Shown here in pieces: positions 1 through 10,000 of a DNA stretch of 64,000 bases. The position numbers were made by a program, and so were the translations under genes. Position 1 is the stretch's first letter; every line of letters begins with the position of its first letter. The notes under the pieces are model-generated. The model ran no database searches. It saw only the letters and a program-made list of their open reading frames with translations, and had not been told where the DNA came from. This stretch comes from Sphingobacteriaceae bacterium (lineage in GTDB: Bacteria; Bacteroidota; Bacteroidia; B-17B0; Aurantibacillaceae): NCBI GenBank assembly GCA_016705695.1, contig JADJLA010000001.1, forward strand, positions 682,001 to 746,000, written 5' to 3'.

Positions 1-873
1 ATCTATGGCTTGAAGATCATTTTTGTCATTGTAATTGTATCGGTATTCGCTAAAAGCAGAAATTAAACTTGGCTCAACAAGTACTTCTTTTTCAAAATCC
101 TTCACATTAAAACGGTCTTTTTCCTTAAAATAACTTGCGCTTTTATTCAACATCATCATTTGATCTTGCTTGGTCACATTATTTTGTTCAGTTAAGATCT
201 CTTCACAAAAACCTCTAGAGGTATCCATAAAATTCTTTGTAAAATAGTAACCATTTTCTTTTAATTTGGCCCCCAAAAAATCTTCTTCCCAATACAAAGC
301 GCACTCTGCATTGCGATTATTATTATCAATGATACTTAATTTGTAACCTTTTTCTTTTTCTGTATTAAATATGATAGCGCCTTTGTCTAATTTGTAAATA
401 TCAATGCCATCATCGCATTCCAAGTCAAAACTGTTTAAATGCTGGTAAACTTTTAAATAGGTTTCTTTGTTCTCGGTTTTAAAATAGCCAATAGCGTCGC
501 ATAATTCACCATCTACCATTGCGTCCCTAAAATAACAAACGTAAAATTCACCACCCTTAATTTTCGGATGTGTGCTTTGATCGTGAAGGTATTTCGCAAG
601 CTTTTTACTGACAGATAGAAAGTTTTTTTGTGAACTAAAAAGGTCCTCACTCATATTGGCAACGCTTTTTAAACTCACATCCGCTTTCTCTCTAAACTTG
701 TGGTAAATATCAGTTTTGAAAGGGTTTAAAAAATAACGCAAGAGTGTTTCCTTTACAAAGTCATCTTTAAATGAGATAACATCCTCGCTTAATGTTAGTT
801 CTTCTCCAAGGCCTTTATTGCCTACATAATGTATGGCAAAATGTGTAAGTTCGGAACGTGTAAAATCTATCAT
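1..873 (-). CDS. nucleoid-associated protein, NdpA/YejK-like (3' end outside window)
   Basis: The minus strand is open from ATG at 873 to the window edge (291 codons, no stop), so the C-terminus is missing. The protein starts MIDFTRSELTHFAIHYVGNK and has the internal blocks YHKFREKADVSL, LHDQSTHPKIKGGEFYVCYF and KLDKGAIIFNTE. I recognise this as the 37-kDa nucleoid-associated family (PF04245), which in Bacteroidota is a protein of about 340-350 aa, so roughly 50-60 residues are lost. The family is associated with the nucleoid; its exact role is poorly defined. It is divergent from the S41 protease gene, with about 140 bp between the start codons. Family call is from recalled similarity only. 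Confidence 0.8.
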   Translation of the reverse strand, partial: MIDFTRSELTHFAIHYVGNKGLGEELTLSEDVISFKDDFVKETLLRYFLNPFKTDIYHKFREKADVSLKSVANMSEDLFSSQKNFLSVSKKLAKYLHDQSTHPKIKGGEFYVCYFRDAMVDGELCDAIGYFKTENKETYLKVYQHLNSFDLECDDGIDIYKLDKGAIIFNTEKEKGYKLSIIDNNNRNAECALYWEEDFLGAKLKENGYYFTKNFMDTSRGFCEEILTEQNNVTKQDQMMMLNKSASYFKEKDRFNVKDFEKEVLVEPSLISAFSEYRYNYNDKNDLQAID

Positions 874-1000
874 AGAAAAAGTATTTGCGCTAAAGTATAC
901 TTATTCTCTAATATTCCTTTAACAAAATTTAAACATGCAAAAATTGTTACAATCGGGCATATTTGGTGTCTAAATAATAGCAATAGTGCCTCAAAGTGAT

Positions 1001-1008
1001 TAAATTTG
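1001..1008 (+). promoter_or_regulatory. -7 box TAAATTTG of the S41 protease gene
   Basis: TAAATTTG matches the Bacteroidota sigma-A -7 consensus TAnnTTTG. It ends 6 nt before the ATG at 1015, which would put the transcript start at or next to the start codon. No clear TTG -33 element is visible 17-20 bp upstream. Confidence 0.5.
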
Positions 1009-1014
1009 TGTAAC

Positions 1015-3123
1015 ATGCGAACTATACTAAATTCAATAAAAAAGAAGTTCATCATCATACCCTTAGTTCTGGGTATTACCTCTTTTACCGTTTTCAATTA
1101 CGTTTTCAATAAAAATGAACTTATTCTGGATATACTTTTGGGAGGGTTATCTCAACTACACTATAGTCCGGTAAAACTTGACGATTCATTTAGTGAAAAG
1201 GTTTTTGATCTTTACATAAAGCGTACCGATGCCAGTAAAAAATTCTTTTTGCAAGAGGATATTGATCTGCTAAGCAAATACAAACGATCACTTGATGATC
1301 AATTGAAAAATCAAAATCACGATTTCTATAAGATCTCTGTTGATCTTATCACCAAACGGATCAAAGAAAAGGAAAGTTGGTATAAAGAGTATTTGTCGCA
1401 ACCATTAGATTATACATCCGAAGAGTCTTACGAATCGGATTATGAGAAAACAAAATTTGCCAAAACTCCTGAAGAATTAAAAAAGGAATGGCAAAAAATG
1501 TTGAAGTATCAGGTTTTGATGCGTTTGGACGAATCATTGAACAGACAAGAAACTGCGATCGAAAAAAAGGACACATCGTACAAAGTAAAGCCGTTTGATT
1601 CTTTGGAAGTAGATGCGCGACGTAAAGTGATCAAGGCAAATAATAATTTATTCAAGTACTACAATAAGCTTACACCAAAAGATCGTTTTGCGCTATATGC
1701 AAATGCAATAACCGGCATTTACGATCCCCACACCGAATATTTTGCTCCAAAAGAAAAAAAGAAATTTGATCAAGCTATGAGCGGTCAGTTTGAAGGTATT
1801 GGAGCACGTTTAATGCGTACCGAAATGGGGCAGTTAAAGGTGAGCGAGATCATTATCGGAACACCGAGTTATAAGCAAGGTGAATTAAAACAAAATGACG
1901 AGATCCAGAAAGTAGCACAAGGTGAAGGTAAGCCGGTGGATATTTCGGAAATGGAGATGGATGATGCGATTGAATTAATTAAAGGAAAGAAAGGAACTGA
2001 AGTTAGATTAACAGTAAAAAAGCCTGACGGCTCTATCAAAGTAATCCCTATTATTCGCGACGTGATAGATATGGAAGATGTGCTTGCAAAAAGTGCGGTC
2101 TTGAACAATAAATCTAAAATAGGATACATTTATTTACCAACGTTTTATACCGACTTTACAGGCACTGGTTCAGGTACACATCGTTGCGCAAAAGATATGC
2201 GCGAAGAGATAGAAAAACTGAAAAGAGTAGGAGTGAAATCTATTATTATTGACCTTCGTGATAATGGCGGCGGTTCATTGCAGGAGGTTGTTGTGATGGC
2301 GGGATTATTTTTTCCAAAAGGTCCGGTAGTTCAGGTAAAAAACAGAGACGGGCATATAAAAATAATGGAAGATTATAATCAGGATGTAGCTTGGGATGGA
2401 CCTTTAGCAATTATGGTTAATCATGGAAGTGCTAGTGCTAGCGAAATTTTGGCTGCTGCCTTACAAGATTACAAACGCGCGGTGATCATCGGAACGCCAA
2501 CATTTGGTAAAGGTACAGTTCAATCGTTCTTGAATTTGGATGGATATTTAATGCCGCAATTTGATACCATTAAGCCAATAGGAGAAGTAAAAGTAACGCA
2601 ACAAAAATTCTATCGAGTGAGTGGCGGATCAACACAATTAAAAGGGGTAACGCCTAATATCATGTTGCCGGATATTTACGCATTCATTGATCGTGGTGAA
2701 AGAGAATTGGAGTATCCAATGCCTTGGGATGAGATCAGTAAGGCAAGTTATTCTGAATTCGCAAACATCAATTACGACAAGTTGGCAAAGAATAGTGCTT
2801 CACGTATGAAAAAGAATGAGCAATTCAAGGCTGTAGAAGAGCGTTCTAAAGAGTTTAAATCAAGAAAAGACGAATCGATCGTAAACTTGAAATTAGAAAA
2901 ATTCAGGGCTGAACAAAAATATTGGCGAGAGCAAAATAAAAAATACGAAGAGATCAAAAAAGACATTAAGGATTTTAGTGCAAATCCGCTTGAAGAAGAT
3001 ATTTCTAAATTAAAAACTAAGGGCGACACTTCCCACATTGGCATCGCAAATCGCTGGTCAAAGAATGTTGCAAAGGATATTTATATTTATGAAGCAAGTA
3101 ATATCCTTAACGAGATAAAATAG
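1015..3123 (+). CDS. carboxy-terminal processing protease, S41 family (Prc/Tsp-like)
   Basis: Periplasmic serine protease that trims or degrades proteins from exposed C-termini. The 702-aa protein has an N-terminal membrane anchor (about residues 8-30), a Prc-like N-terminal helical region, a PDZ domain (about 250-340) and the S41 core. The catalytic pair is visible: the middle Ser of GSASASE (about Ser474) and the Lys of FGKGTVQ 25 residues later (about Lys499), the spacing of E. coli Prc. A charged helical C-terminal region follows, as in Prc. I start at ATG 1015 because the upstream in-frame TTG at 1006 overlaps the probable -7 box. The gene is monocistronic and ends at a strong hairpin shared with birA. 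Confidence 0.93.
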   Translation: MRTILNSIKKKFIIIPLVLGITSFTVFNYVFNKNELILDILLGGLSQLHYSPVKLDDSFSEKVFDLYIKRTDASKKFFLQEDIDLLSKYKRSLDDQLKNQNHDFYKISVDLITKRIKEKESWYKEYLSQPLDYTSEESYESDYEKTKFAKTPEELKKEWQKMLKYQVLMRLDESLNRQETAIEKKDTSYKVKPFDSLEVDARRKVIKANNNLFKYYNKLTPKDRFALYANAITGIYDPHTEYFAPKEKKKFDQAMSGQFEGIGARLMRTEMGQLKVSEIIIGTPSYKQGELKQNDEIQKVAQGEGKPVDISEMEMDDAIELIKGKKGTEVRLTVKKPDGSIKVIPIIRDVIDMEDVLAKSAVLNNKSKIGYIYLPTFYTDFTGTGSGTHRCAKDMREEIEKLKRVGVKSIIIDLRDNGGGSLQEVVVMAGLFFPKGPVVQVKNRDGHIKIMEDYNQDVAWDGPLAIMVNHGSASASEILAAALQDYKRAVIIGTPTFGKGTVQSFLNLDGYLMPQFDTIKPIGEVKVTQQKFYRVSGGSTQLKGVTPNIMLPDIYAFIDRGERELEYPMPWDEISKASYSEFANINYDKLAKNSASRMKKNEQFKAVEERSKEFKSRKDESIVNLKLEKFRAEQKYWREQNKKYEEIKKDIKDFSANPLEEDISKLKTKGDTSHIGIANRWSKNVAKDIYIYEASNILNEIK

Positions 3124-3150
3124 ATCATCTTGTAGATCATTTGAAATTTT

Positions 3151-3170
3151 GGGCGCTTTTCAAAGCGCCC
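3151..3170. terminator. bidirectional terminator between S41 protease and birA
   Basis: The palindrome GGGCGCTTTTCAAAGCGCCC has an 8-9 bp stem. T-rich sequence follows on the plus side and A-rich sequence precedes it. It lies between two convergent genes and contains the last codons and stop of birA (TGA complement at 3160-3162). Confidence 0.75.
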
Positions 3171-3918
3171 ATTTTATTTCTTTAATATCGAAATAATGTT
3201 CTTTGTTTGTGTGATCGGTAAGTGCCAAAAGCCCCTTTTCGTTAATGCCTTTTACAGTAAATTCTTTTTCTTGACCATTGATGATGAAGGTTTGCAGTTC
3301 ATCTTTCTTATAAAAATGGGTATAATAGTTCTTTAAAAGTGCATCAAATTGTTGTGCTTTTAACTTCAAATAGTAATTCTCCAAATGTTTGCTCAATGCT
3401 TTTAAAATATCATTAACGTTGCTTGGTTTTGAGCCAAGCAATTTTAGCGAAGTAACGTTCTCTACCCCCTTAAAATCCTCCTGACCAATATTTATCCCTA
3501 TTCCAACAATAGTGGTGTTTGCAATAGTATTATTCAAAAAATTCTCGTTGAGTATTCCGGCTATTTTTTTTGAATTTACTAGGATGTCATTAGGCCATTT
3601 TATTTTTATGTCAAATTGGCTACTGTCCAGTATTTCAGCCATTAAGTCATGCACGGCCAGTGCAGAAATGATGTACATGTAATACAACTTATCAATACTT
3701 AAAAATGTTGGTTTTAATACGTACGAAACCGCTAGGTTAAGCCCTGGACCGCTTATCCAGCTGTTGCCGCGCTGACCTCTCCCTTTTGTTTGATTTGTGC
3801 TGTATATTACGGCGCCTTCGGTAAGGTTAACGTTCTTTAACAGCGCTATGGCATAGGAATTGGTACTCTCTACTTCAGGTAGAAAAATAGCATCTTGCCC
3901 AACAAATAATGTTCCCAT
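3160..3918 (-). CDS. birA: biotin--[acetyl-CoA-carboxylase] ligase
   Basis: Makes biotinyl-AMP and transfers biotin to the biotin carboxyl carrier protein of acyl-CoA carboxylases. The ligase hallmarks are the biotin-binding loop GRGQRG (about residues 66-71) and KWPNDI (about 124-129) followed by KIAGIL. At 252 aa the protein consists of the catalytic domain plus the small C-terminal domain. It lacks the N-terminal winged helix of E. coli BirA, so it should not act as a repressor. It is divergent from rsfS, with 79 bp between them; birA-rsfS-ftsH is a common arrangement in Bacteroidota. Confidence 0.93.
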   Translation of the reverse strand: MGTLFVGQDAIFLPEVESTNSYAIALLKNVNLTEGAVIYSTNQTKGRGQRGNSWISGPGLNLAVSYVLKPTFLSIDKLYYMYIISALAVHDLMAEILDSSQFDIKIKWPNDILVNSKKIAGILNENFLNNTIANTTIVGIGINIGQEDFKGVENVTSLKLLGSKPSNVNDILKALSKHLENYYLKLKAQQFDALLKNYYTHFYKKDELQTFIINGQEKEFTVKGINEKGLLALTDHTNKEHYFDIKEIKWAL

Positions 3919-3997
3919 TAAGCCAAAAGATTAAATTTGTTCTTTAATGTAAACGTAATAAAAATTAAGATACTCTAAGGTACCGTCGGATAAATTT

Positions 3998-4606
3998 ATG
4001 GCTAAGAAAAAAGCAAAACCTGTAAAAAAAGCTGCAAAGAAGGCAGCTCCAAAAAAAGCCCCTAGGAAAAAAGTCACCTCTCTTGCAAAAGGAAAGGCAA
4101 AGAAACCTGTAGCAAAAAGATCTACTTCATCAAAAGGAAAAAAAGTTCTTGTTAAAACAAAAGCATCTGATAAGGAAAAGGATGAGAAGAAAGCAAATGC
4201 TATTGTAAATTCAGAAAAAAAGAAGATCGCAAAAAAGCGAGTTAAAGTTACAACCTCTAAAGAAACAAATGGTTTGTTGGATTCTATTATTGATGGAATG
4301 CAAGAAAGGAAAGCAAAGAACATCACCGTACTTGATCTTCAAAATATTGAAAATAGGATCGCGGATTTTTTTGTGATATGTGATGCAGATAGTGGAACAC
4401 ACGTAAATGCGATAGCGGATAGTGTTGAAGAAATAGTGTTGAAAAAAACCGGCGAAAGACCTTATCATTCAGAAGGACAACAAAACGGCGAGTGGATACT
4501 TATAGATTATATAAATATTGTAGCGCACGTATTCTTAAAAGAAACACGAGAGTATTACAATATAGAAGGATTGTGGGGAGATGCAGAGATCAGAACAATT
4601 AATTAA
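3998..4606 (+). CDS. rsfS: ribosome silencing factor RsfS with Lys/Ala-rich N-terminal extension
   Basis: RsfS binds uL14 on the 50S subunit and blocks joining to 30S when nutrients are scarce. The C-terminal ~115 residues are the RsfS domain (from LLDSIIDGMQERKAKNITVL through IADFFVICDADSGTHVNAIA and GEWILIDY to EGLWGDAEI). RsfS is usually about 110-130 aa; this protein is 202 aa because of an N-terminal ~85-residue stretch made mostly of Lys and Ala with KKAAPKKA-type motifs, like histone H1 or HU tails. The tail is in the same open frame from an ATG placed right after a TAAATTTA box, so it is probably translated. The gene ends 8 nt before ftsH. Confidence 0.9.
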   Translation: MAKKKAKPVKKAAKKAAPKKAPRKKVTSLAKGKAKKPVAKRSTSSKGKKVLVKTKASDKEKDEKKANAIVNSEKKKIAKKRVKVTTSKETNGLLDSIIDGMQERKAKNITVLDLQNIENRIADFFVICDADSGTHVNAIADSVEEIVLKKTGERPYHSEGQQNGEWILIDYINIVAHVFLKETREYYNIEGLWGDAEIRTIN

Positions 4607-4614
4607 AACTGAAA

Positions 4615-6726
4615 ATGAGTAACGAACAAAATAAAGAAGAACAAAAGGATCCGAATCATAAACTTTCGAACGAAGAAGAGCGTAAGAAACAATTCGAACG
4701 TATGAAAGAAAAATTTGGCAAGCAAAATTCACCATTTGGTGGACAAGGAAATAAAGGCGGTAATAATTTTTACTGGATCTACGGTGTAGTAATTGTGGTT
4801 TTACTTTTTATCACCTTCTACGGAACCGGATTTAGTCCACGTATAAAAGAAATTCCTTTACCTGTGTTTGAGCAAGAGATGCTTGCAAAAGGCGATGTTG
4901 TGGATATTAATATCGTAAACAAAAGCATTGCAAAGATCTCTATCAATCCTGATAGTTTAGCAACTTGTGATAGATACAAAGATAAAAGCACCGGAAAATC
5001 AATTTTCCCTGATAAAACGTTTCATGGTCCGCATTTTACTGTAAGCGTTCCGTCGGTAGACAATTTTCTATTACGTGTAGAGAAAATTCAAAACGATGCA
5101 GGGATCCAAAAAGAAAAGCAAGTGTATGCTCGTAGCTCAGAAGAATCTAGTTGGAGCGAAAGTATTTCTTGGATCTTACCAATTGTGATCATGATCGCTC
5201 TGTGGGTATTTATGATGCGCAGAATGGGCGGAGGCGGAGGCAGTGGTGGCCCGGGCCAAATATTTTCCATCGGAAAATCGCGCGCAGTTTTATTTGACAA
5301 GGATACAAATGTGAACATTACATTTAATGATGTTGCAGGATTGGATGGCGCAAAATTAGAGGTGATGGAGATTGTTGATTTTTTAAAGAATCCAAAAAAA
5401 TATACTGATCTCGGTGCAAAGATCCCTAAGGGCGCATTACTCGTTGGTCCTCCGGGAACCGGTAAAACTCTCTTGGCAAAAGCAGTTGCCGGTGAAGCTA
5501 AAGTTCCATTCTTTTCTTTGTCAGGTTCTGATTTTGTGGAAATGTTTGTTGGAGTTGGTGCATCGCGTGTGCGTGATCTTTTCCGCAACGCAAAAGAAAA
5601 AGCACCGTGTATCATTTTTATTGATGAGATAGATGCTATTGGTCGTGCACGCGGAAAAAGCATTTCAGCAGGTTCAAATGATGAGAGGGAGAATACTTTA
5701 AATCAATTATTGACCGAGATGGATGGTTTTGGAACCAACAGCGGCGTAATTATTTTAGCAGCAACAAACAGGGCAGATATTTTAGATAGAGCCTTAATGC
5801 GTGCGGGCCGTTTTGATAGACAGATCTACGTTGATATGCCTGATTTGAATGAACGTAAGGAAATATTCAAAGTGCATTTGAAAAAAATTAAAATTGATGA
5901 AAGTGTTGATGTAGAATTTTTAGCGCGTCAAACTCCCGGATTTAGTGGAGCTGATATAGCTAATATTTGTAACGAAGCCGCATTGATAGCGGCACGCAGT
6001 AATAAAAAACAAGTTGGTAAACAAGATTTCTTAGATGCAGTTGATCGCATCATTGCAGGTTTAGAAAAGAAAAATAAGATCATCACCAAACACGAAAAAC
6101 GTGTGATAGCTTATCACGAGGCTGGTCATGCTACTGTTAGTTGGATGTTAGAATATGCAAGTCCTTTGGTAAAAGTTACCATTGTTCCTCGCGGAAGAAG
6201 TTTAGGGGCTGCGTGGTATTTACCTGAAGAGCGTCAAATTACAACTGCCGATCAGATCATGGATGAAATGTGCGCAGCATTAGGTGGTAGGGCAGCGGAA
6301 GAGATCGTTTTTGGTAAAGTAAGCACCGGAGCTTTGAGTGATCTTGAAAAGATAACCAAGCAAGCGTACGCTAGTATTATTTATTATGGATTGAACGATA
6401 AGATCGGTAACATCAGTTATTATGATAGTAGTGGGCAAAGCGAATACAACTTCAATAAGCCGTATAGCGAGCAAACATCTAAGGTAATTGATGAGGAGGT
6501 TAAAAAGATGGTAGATATAGCCTACGCTCGCACTAAACAAATACTGGCAACCAATAAGGATAAGCTTACAACCCTAGCCGAAAAACTGTTAGAAAAAGAG
6601 GTTATTTTTAAGGAAGATCTAGAAGAGATATTCGGTAAGCGTCCGTTCGAAAAGGAGGAAGAGTTGTTTAAAAAACCCGAGATCAAGATAGAAAGTACGA
6701 GCGAAACCGACCAAAAGTTGGGTTAA
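4615..6726 (+). CDS. ftsH: ATP-dependent zinc metalloprotease FtsH
   Basis: Membrane-anchored AAA+ protease for quality control of membrane and short-lived cytosolic proteins. The 703 aa comprise a charged cytosolic N-terminus (about 1-55), a first membrane helix (about 56-75), a periplasmic FtsH_ext region, a second helix (about 183-200), a Gly-rich linker, Walker A GPPGTGKT (about 278-285), Walker B IIFIDEID, the SRH ending GRFDRQ, and the zinc site HEAGH (about 501-505). Length is typical for Bacteroidota. It lies 8 nt behind rsfS, probably in one transcript, and ends at a 16-bp stem terminator. Confidence 0.97.
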   Translation: MSNEQNKEEQKDPNHKLSNEEERKKQFERMKEKFGKQNSPFGGQGNKGGNNFYWIYGVVIVVLLFITFYGTGFSPRIKEIPLPVFEQEMLAKGDVVDINIVNKSIAKISINPDSLATCDRYKDKSTGKSIFPDKTFHGPHFTVSVPSVDNFLLRVEKIQNDAGIQKEKQVYARSSEESSWSESISWILPIVIMIALWVFMMRRMGGGGGSGGPGQIFSIGKSRAVLFDKDTNVNITFNDVAGLDGAKLEVMEIVDFLKNPKKYTDLGAKIPKGALLVGPPGTGKTLLAKAVAGEAKVPFFSLSGSDFVEMFVGVGASRVRDLFRNAKEKAPCIIFIDEIDAIGRARGKSISAGSNDERENTLNQLLTEMDGFGTNSGVIILAATNRADILDRALMRAGRFDRQIYVDMPDLNERKEIFKVHLKKIKIDESVDVEFLARQTPGFSGADIANICNEAALIAARSNKKQVGKQDFLDAVDRIIAGLEKKNKIITKHEKRVIAYHEAGHATVSWMLEYASPLVKVTIVPRGRSLGAAWYLPEERQITTADQIMDEMCAALGGRAAEEIVFGKVSTGALSDLEKITKQAYASIIYYGLNDKIGNISYYDSSGQSEYNFNKPYSEQTSKVIDEEVKKMVDIAYARTKQILATNKDKLTTLAEKLLEKEVIFKEDLEEIFGKRPFEKEEELFKKPEIKIESTSETDQKLG

Positions 6727-6751
6727 AAAAACCGCTACATTCCCCGTTTTT

Positions 6752-6793
6752 AAAGGGAAATTCAGATTATAAGATCTGAATTTCCCTTTTTTT
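6752..6793 (+). terminator. rho-independent terminator after ftsH
   Basis: A perfect 16-bp stem (6752-6767 with 6774-6789, starting AAAGGGAAATTCAGAT) has a 6-nt loop and runs straight into a T tract. Confidence 0.9.
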
Positions 6794-7099
6794 AATTTTC
6801 AGTAATACCCTGTGTTCTTTTGCCAGCAAGGATTACGCTTAATATTTTAAGCACCTTTTTAACTGATTTTAAATTTTAAGAGCGCAATTTCAGCAATTTT
6901 TCTAACGAATAATTTGCATCGTTTATCCTTGATTTTGAGGCCCTAGCCCTGTTCATAACTTGTTAATTGGGTGAATGAGCCTTGTAAATGAGGGAAAAGC
7001 ACCAGCTAGTTAGCAGTTTTTTAACAATTTTTTCTATTTGCCATTAACTTAGTATGGACTAAACTAGGCTCTTATTAAAAATAATATAAAACACAAAGC
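6794..7099. other. intergenic leader region upstream of the giant cargo gene
   Basis: About 306 bp without a supportable ORF or RNA gene. It is AT-rich. The last ~20 nt before the ATG at 7100 are A-rich and nearly G-free, as expected for a Bacteroidota leader without Shine-Dalgarno pairing. I could not fix a convincing -33/-7 pair. Confidence 0.4.
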
Positions 7100-10000
7100 A
7101 TGAAAAAATTAATTACAGCAAAACTAATGATCCTGATATTGTTGGGATTCAGTCAATCATTGGTTGCACAGTTTCAAATTCAAACTGCTGCAGCGCAAAG
7201 TATTAATCTGAATAAACCATACTACATGTATGTGTTTCCGTCGGATTCATTAAGTGGATTTAATGAGACTGCTACACAGCAAGACGCATTGAACCGTAAA
7301 TGTTTTGGTAATGAATTCCATATGTTTTTATATGCCGAAAAAAGAAGGTATATCAATACTAAGTACTCTTTAACTCCTGTTGTGTCCAACCCCACCAGTA
7401 GTTCAACAAGTGCAAAAGGTGGCCCAACAAGTAATAATCAAATAAATGCGGCGCCATGTGTAAACGAAGGTTTCGAATCATCACTCCCAACAACTCTAAG
7501 TACGGCAGCAGCAGCAATTGGTAATACATTAACCGGTTGGCAAGTTACAAATGGTAACACAATGCAAACGCCTTATAACAACTGTACTGCTACCAATAAT
7601 GCGCCAAATCCTGGTTGTAACTTTGCTTGGGTGCGTGCTACGCCATGGGTTACTCCTGCAGCAACTAGCTTAGGAACAATAGGTGCATCACCATTAGGCG
7701 GAACTAATGTATTACAAATGAATGATAACCTGGCAGGTGGTAAAGCTGTTAGGATTCAACAAACTTTTCCTGTGACTGCATCAAATTGTTTATTTCAATT
7801 AGCTTACAGAGCTGCTTTATTGTCTGGTCACGCATGTTGTGAGAATCCATATATTAAAGTTAAGGTTGTAAATTGTTTCAATGCTATTTTACCTTGTCCT
7901 CAAGTTGACGTACAGCCTCCGGGACCAAGTTGCGCTTCGGTTACTGCAACAGGATGGCAAACGAACTCATCAACATGGGTTACTTATACTCCAAACTGGA
8001 TGATCAAATCATTAGACCTAACTCCTTATCTTAACTCTTGTGTAACTATTATTATTGAAGTTGGTGATTGTCCTTACGGTGGTCACTGGGGAACTGCTTA
8101 TATTGATACACAATGTTTACCGATGAATACTACCGTAAATAATATTCAATTCTCGGCGGCACAACCAATTTCTTATGTAGCTTCTTGTGGTCCAAGTACA
8201 GCTACAATGACTGCGCCTACAGGTCTAGGTCCTTACATTTGGAAGGGCCCTGCAACAAGCACAATTGTTAATAACCCAAATCAAACTATTTTCACAACAG
8301 TACCGGGTAACTATACTTTAATCATGACACCTCCGGGATCTTGTGCACCTATAACAAAGACCATCAACTTGCAATTTGGAACTTTCCCAACACCTGGGTT
8401 TAACGTAAGTAATAACTGTACTACCTATACAATTACAAATACGGGTAGTCCCGCGCCTTCTATACAAACTTATACCATTCTTCCGAGTGGGCCGGTCAGT
8501 TTCTCTACTACAAATAATACGAGTGTCGTCAATTTAGCACCGAATACTACATATACTATTTATCAAACGGTAACTAATCCGCAAAACTGTCCGGCAACCG
8601 CCTCCATGGTGATAACCACACCAAACGGACCAAGTCCTGCGTTTAGTACACCTACGGCAATTTGTATAACGTCGGCCGCAACATTTAGCGCGCTTGTAAG
8701 TACAGGTTCACATACGTATTCATTTAATTCATTCACTACTAATCCTGCTCCGATCTTTACTAATCCTGCAGGCCCGGTTACATTCCCCGCATCTGCAACT
8801 TATACAATTACGCATACAATTAATACTGCTGGTTGTATTGCTTCAACAAGTTCTGTGATCGTAGTTAATTCTGTTCCATTAGCTACATTAAACGCAGTAG
8901 CGCCTGGATGTGTAGGAGCTAGTGCAACCTTAAATGCAATTGGTGGTCCGGGTCAACTTACATGGACAGGTCCACTCGCATATTCCGCGCCTGGTCCAAC
9001 CGCAACCGTTCCAAGTTTTGGCCCTACCAAAGCCGGGGTTTATACTTTAACTGCAAACAACTTTGGTTGTATAAGTACGTTTACTGTACAGCTTACTTCG
9101 CCTGTAGGACCTACCGTAAGTGTTACTAATAATGGTCCTATTTGTGCTGGTCAGCCTTTAGTATTAACAGCAAGTTGGCCATCTTCAATTACTCCAAGTT
9201 GGTATTATTGGTATACCTATATCCCAACTCCATATTATTATAGCTATGGTAATTACAATGTGGCTCAATATACAATTACTGCAACCACATCTTTAAATGC
9301 AGTGCCTCATGTGTTTTGGATCCAGTTACAGGCCGGTTGTCCTTCAGTTACTTTCGCAACAAACGTTTCTGTAATAACAGTAACAACGCCTATTGCAAGT
9401 AATACAGGCCCGTATTGCCCTGGTGCTACAATACAATTGAACTCAAATATATTTAGCGCTACTTCATATACTTGGAAGGGACCTAATTCATACTCGCAAA
9501 CTGTAGTTCAAAATCCAACGATCCCATTTGCAAGTTCAATACATAATGGTAATTATACAATTACTGTTGGTGCGGGAGCTTGTACAAAAACTGCAGTAAC
9601 AACTGTTTCTGTGCATCCGATTCCAAACGCCGTTGCCGGTAGTAATAATCCGGTTTGTGCAGGTACAAACATAAATTTAACGTCGAATGCCGCCGCGAGT
9701 TATACTTGGACTGGTCCAAACGCGTTTACTTCAAATGCGCAAAACCCCGTCATTCCAAATTCTACAACGGCAATGACTGGAACGTATACATTAAAGATAA
9801 CAACAGCGCAAGGTTGTACAGCTGTTACTACGGTGACGGTCGGTGTATTAACACCTACTACATCCGCTGCCAATACCGGACCGTATTGTGCCGGTGCCAC
9901 GGTCTCGCTCACAGCGCCTGCAGCAACTTCTTACACTTGGACAGGACCTAATGCGTTTACTTCAAATGCCCAGAATCCAACTATACCAAGTGCTCAGCCT

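Noticed and set aside
3931..4326. 131-codon minus-strand frame opposite rsfS
   Set aside because: It is the antisense of the Lys/Ala codons of the RsfS tail (AAG/AAA read as Phe/Leu) and so is hydrophobic by composition; RsfS is clearly the real gene.
5088..5663. 191-codon minus-strand frame opposite ftsH
   Set aside because: Lies wholly inside ftsH and lacks any recognisable domain.
9655..9951. 98-codon overlapping frame in the giant cargo gene
   Set aside because: Other-frame reading of repeated DNA; Cys/Tyr-rich composition follows from the repeat sequence.
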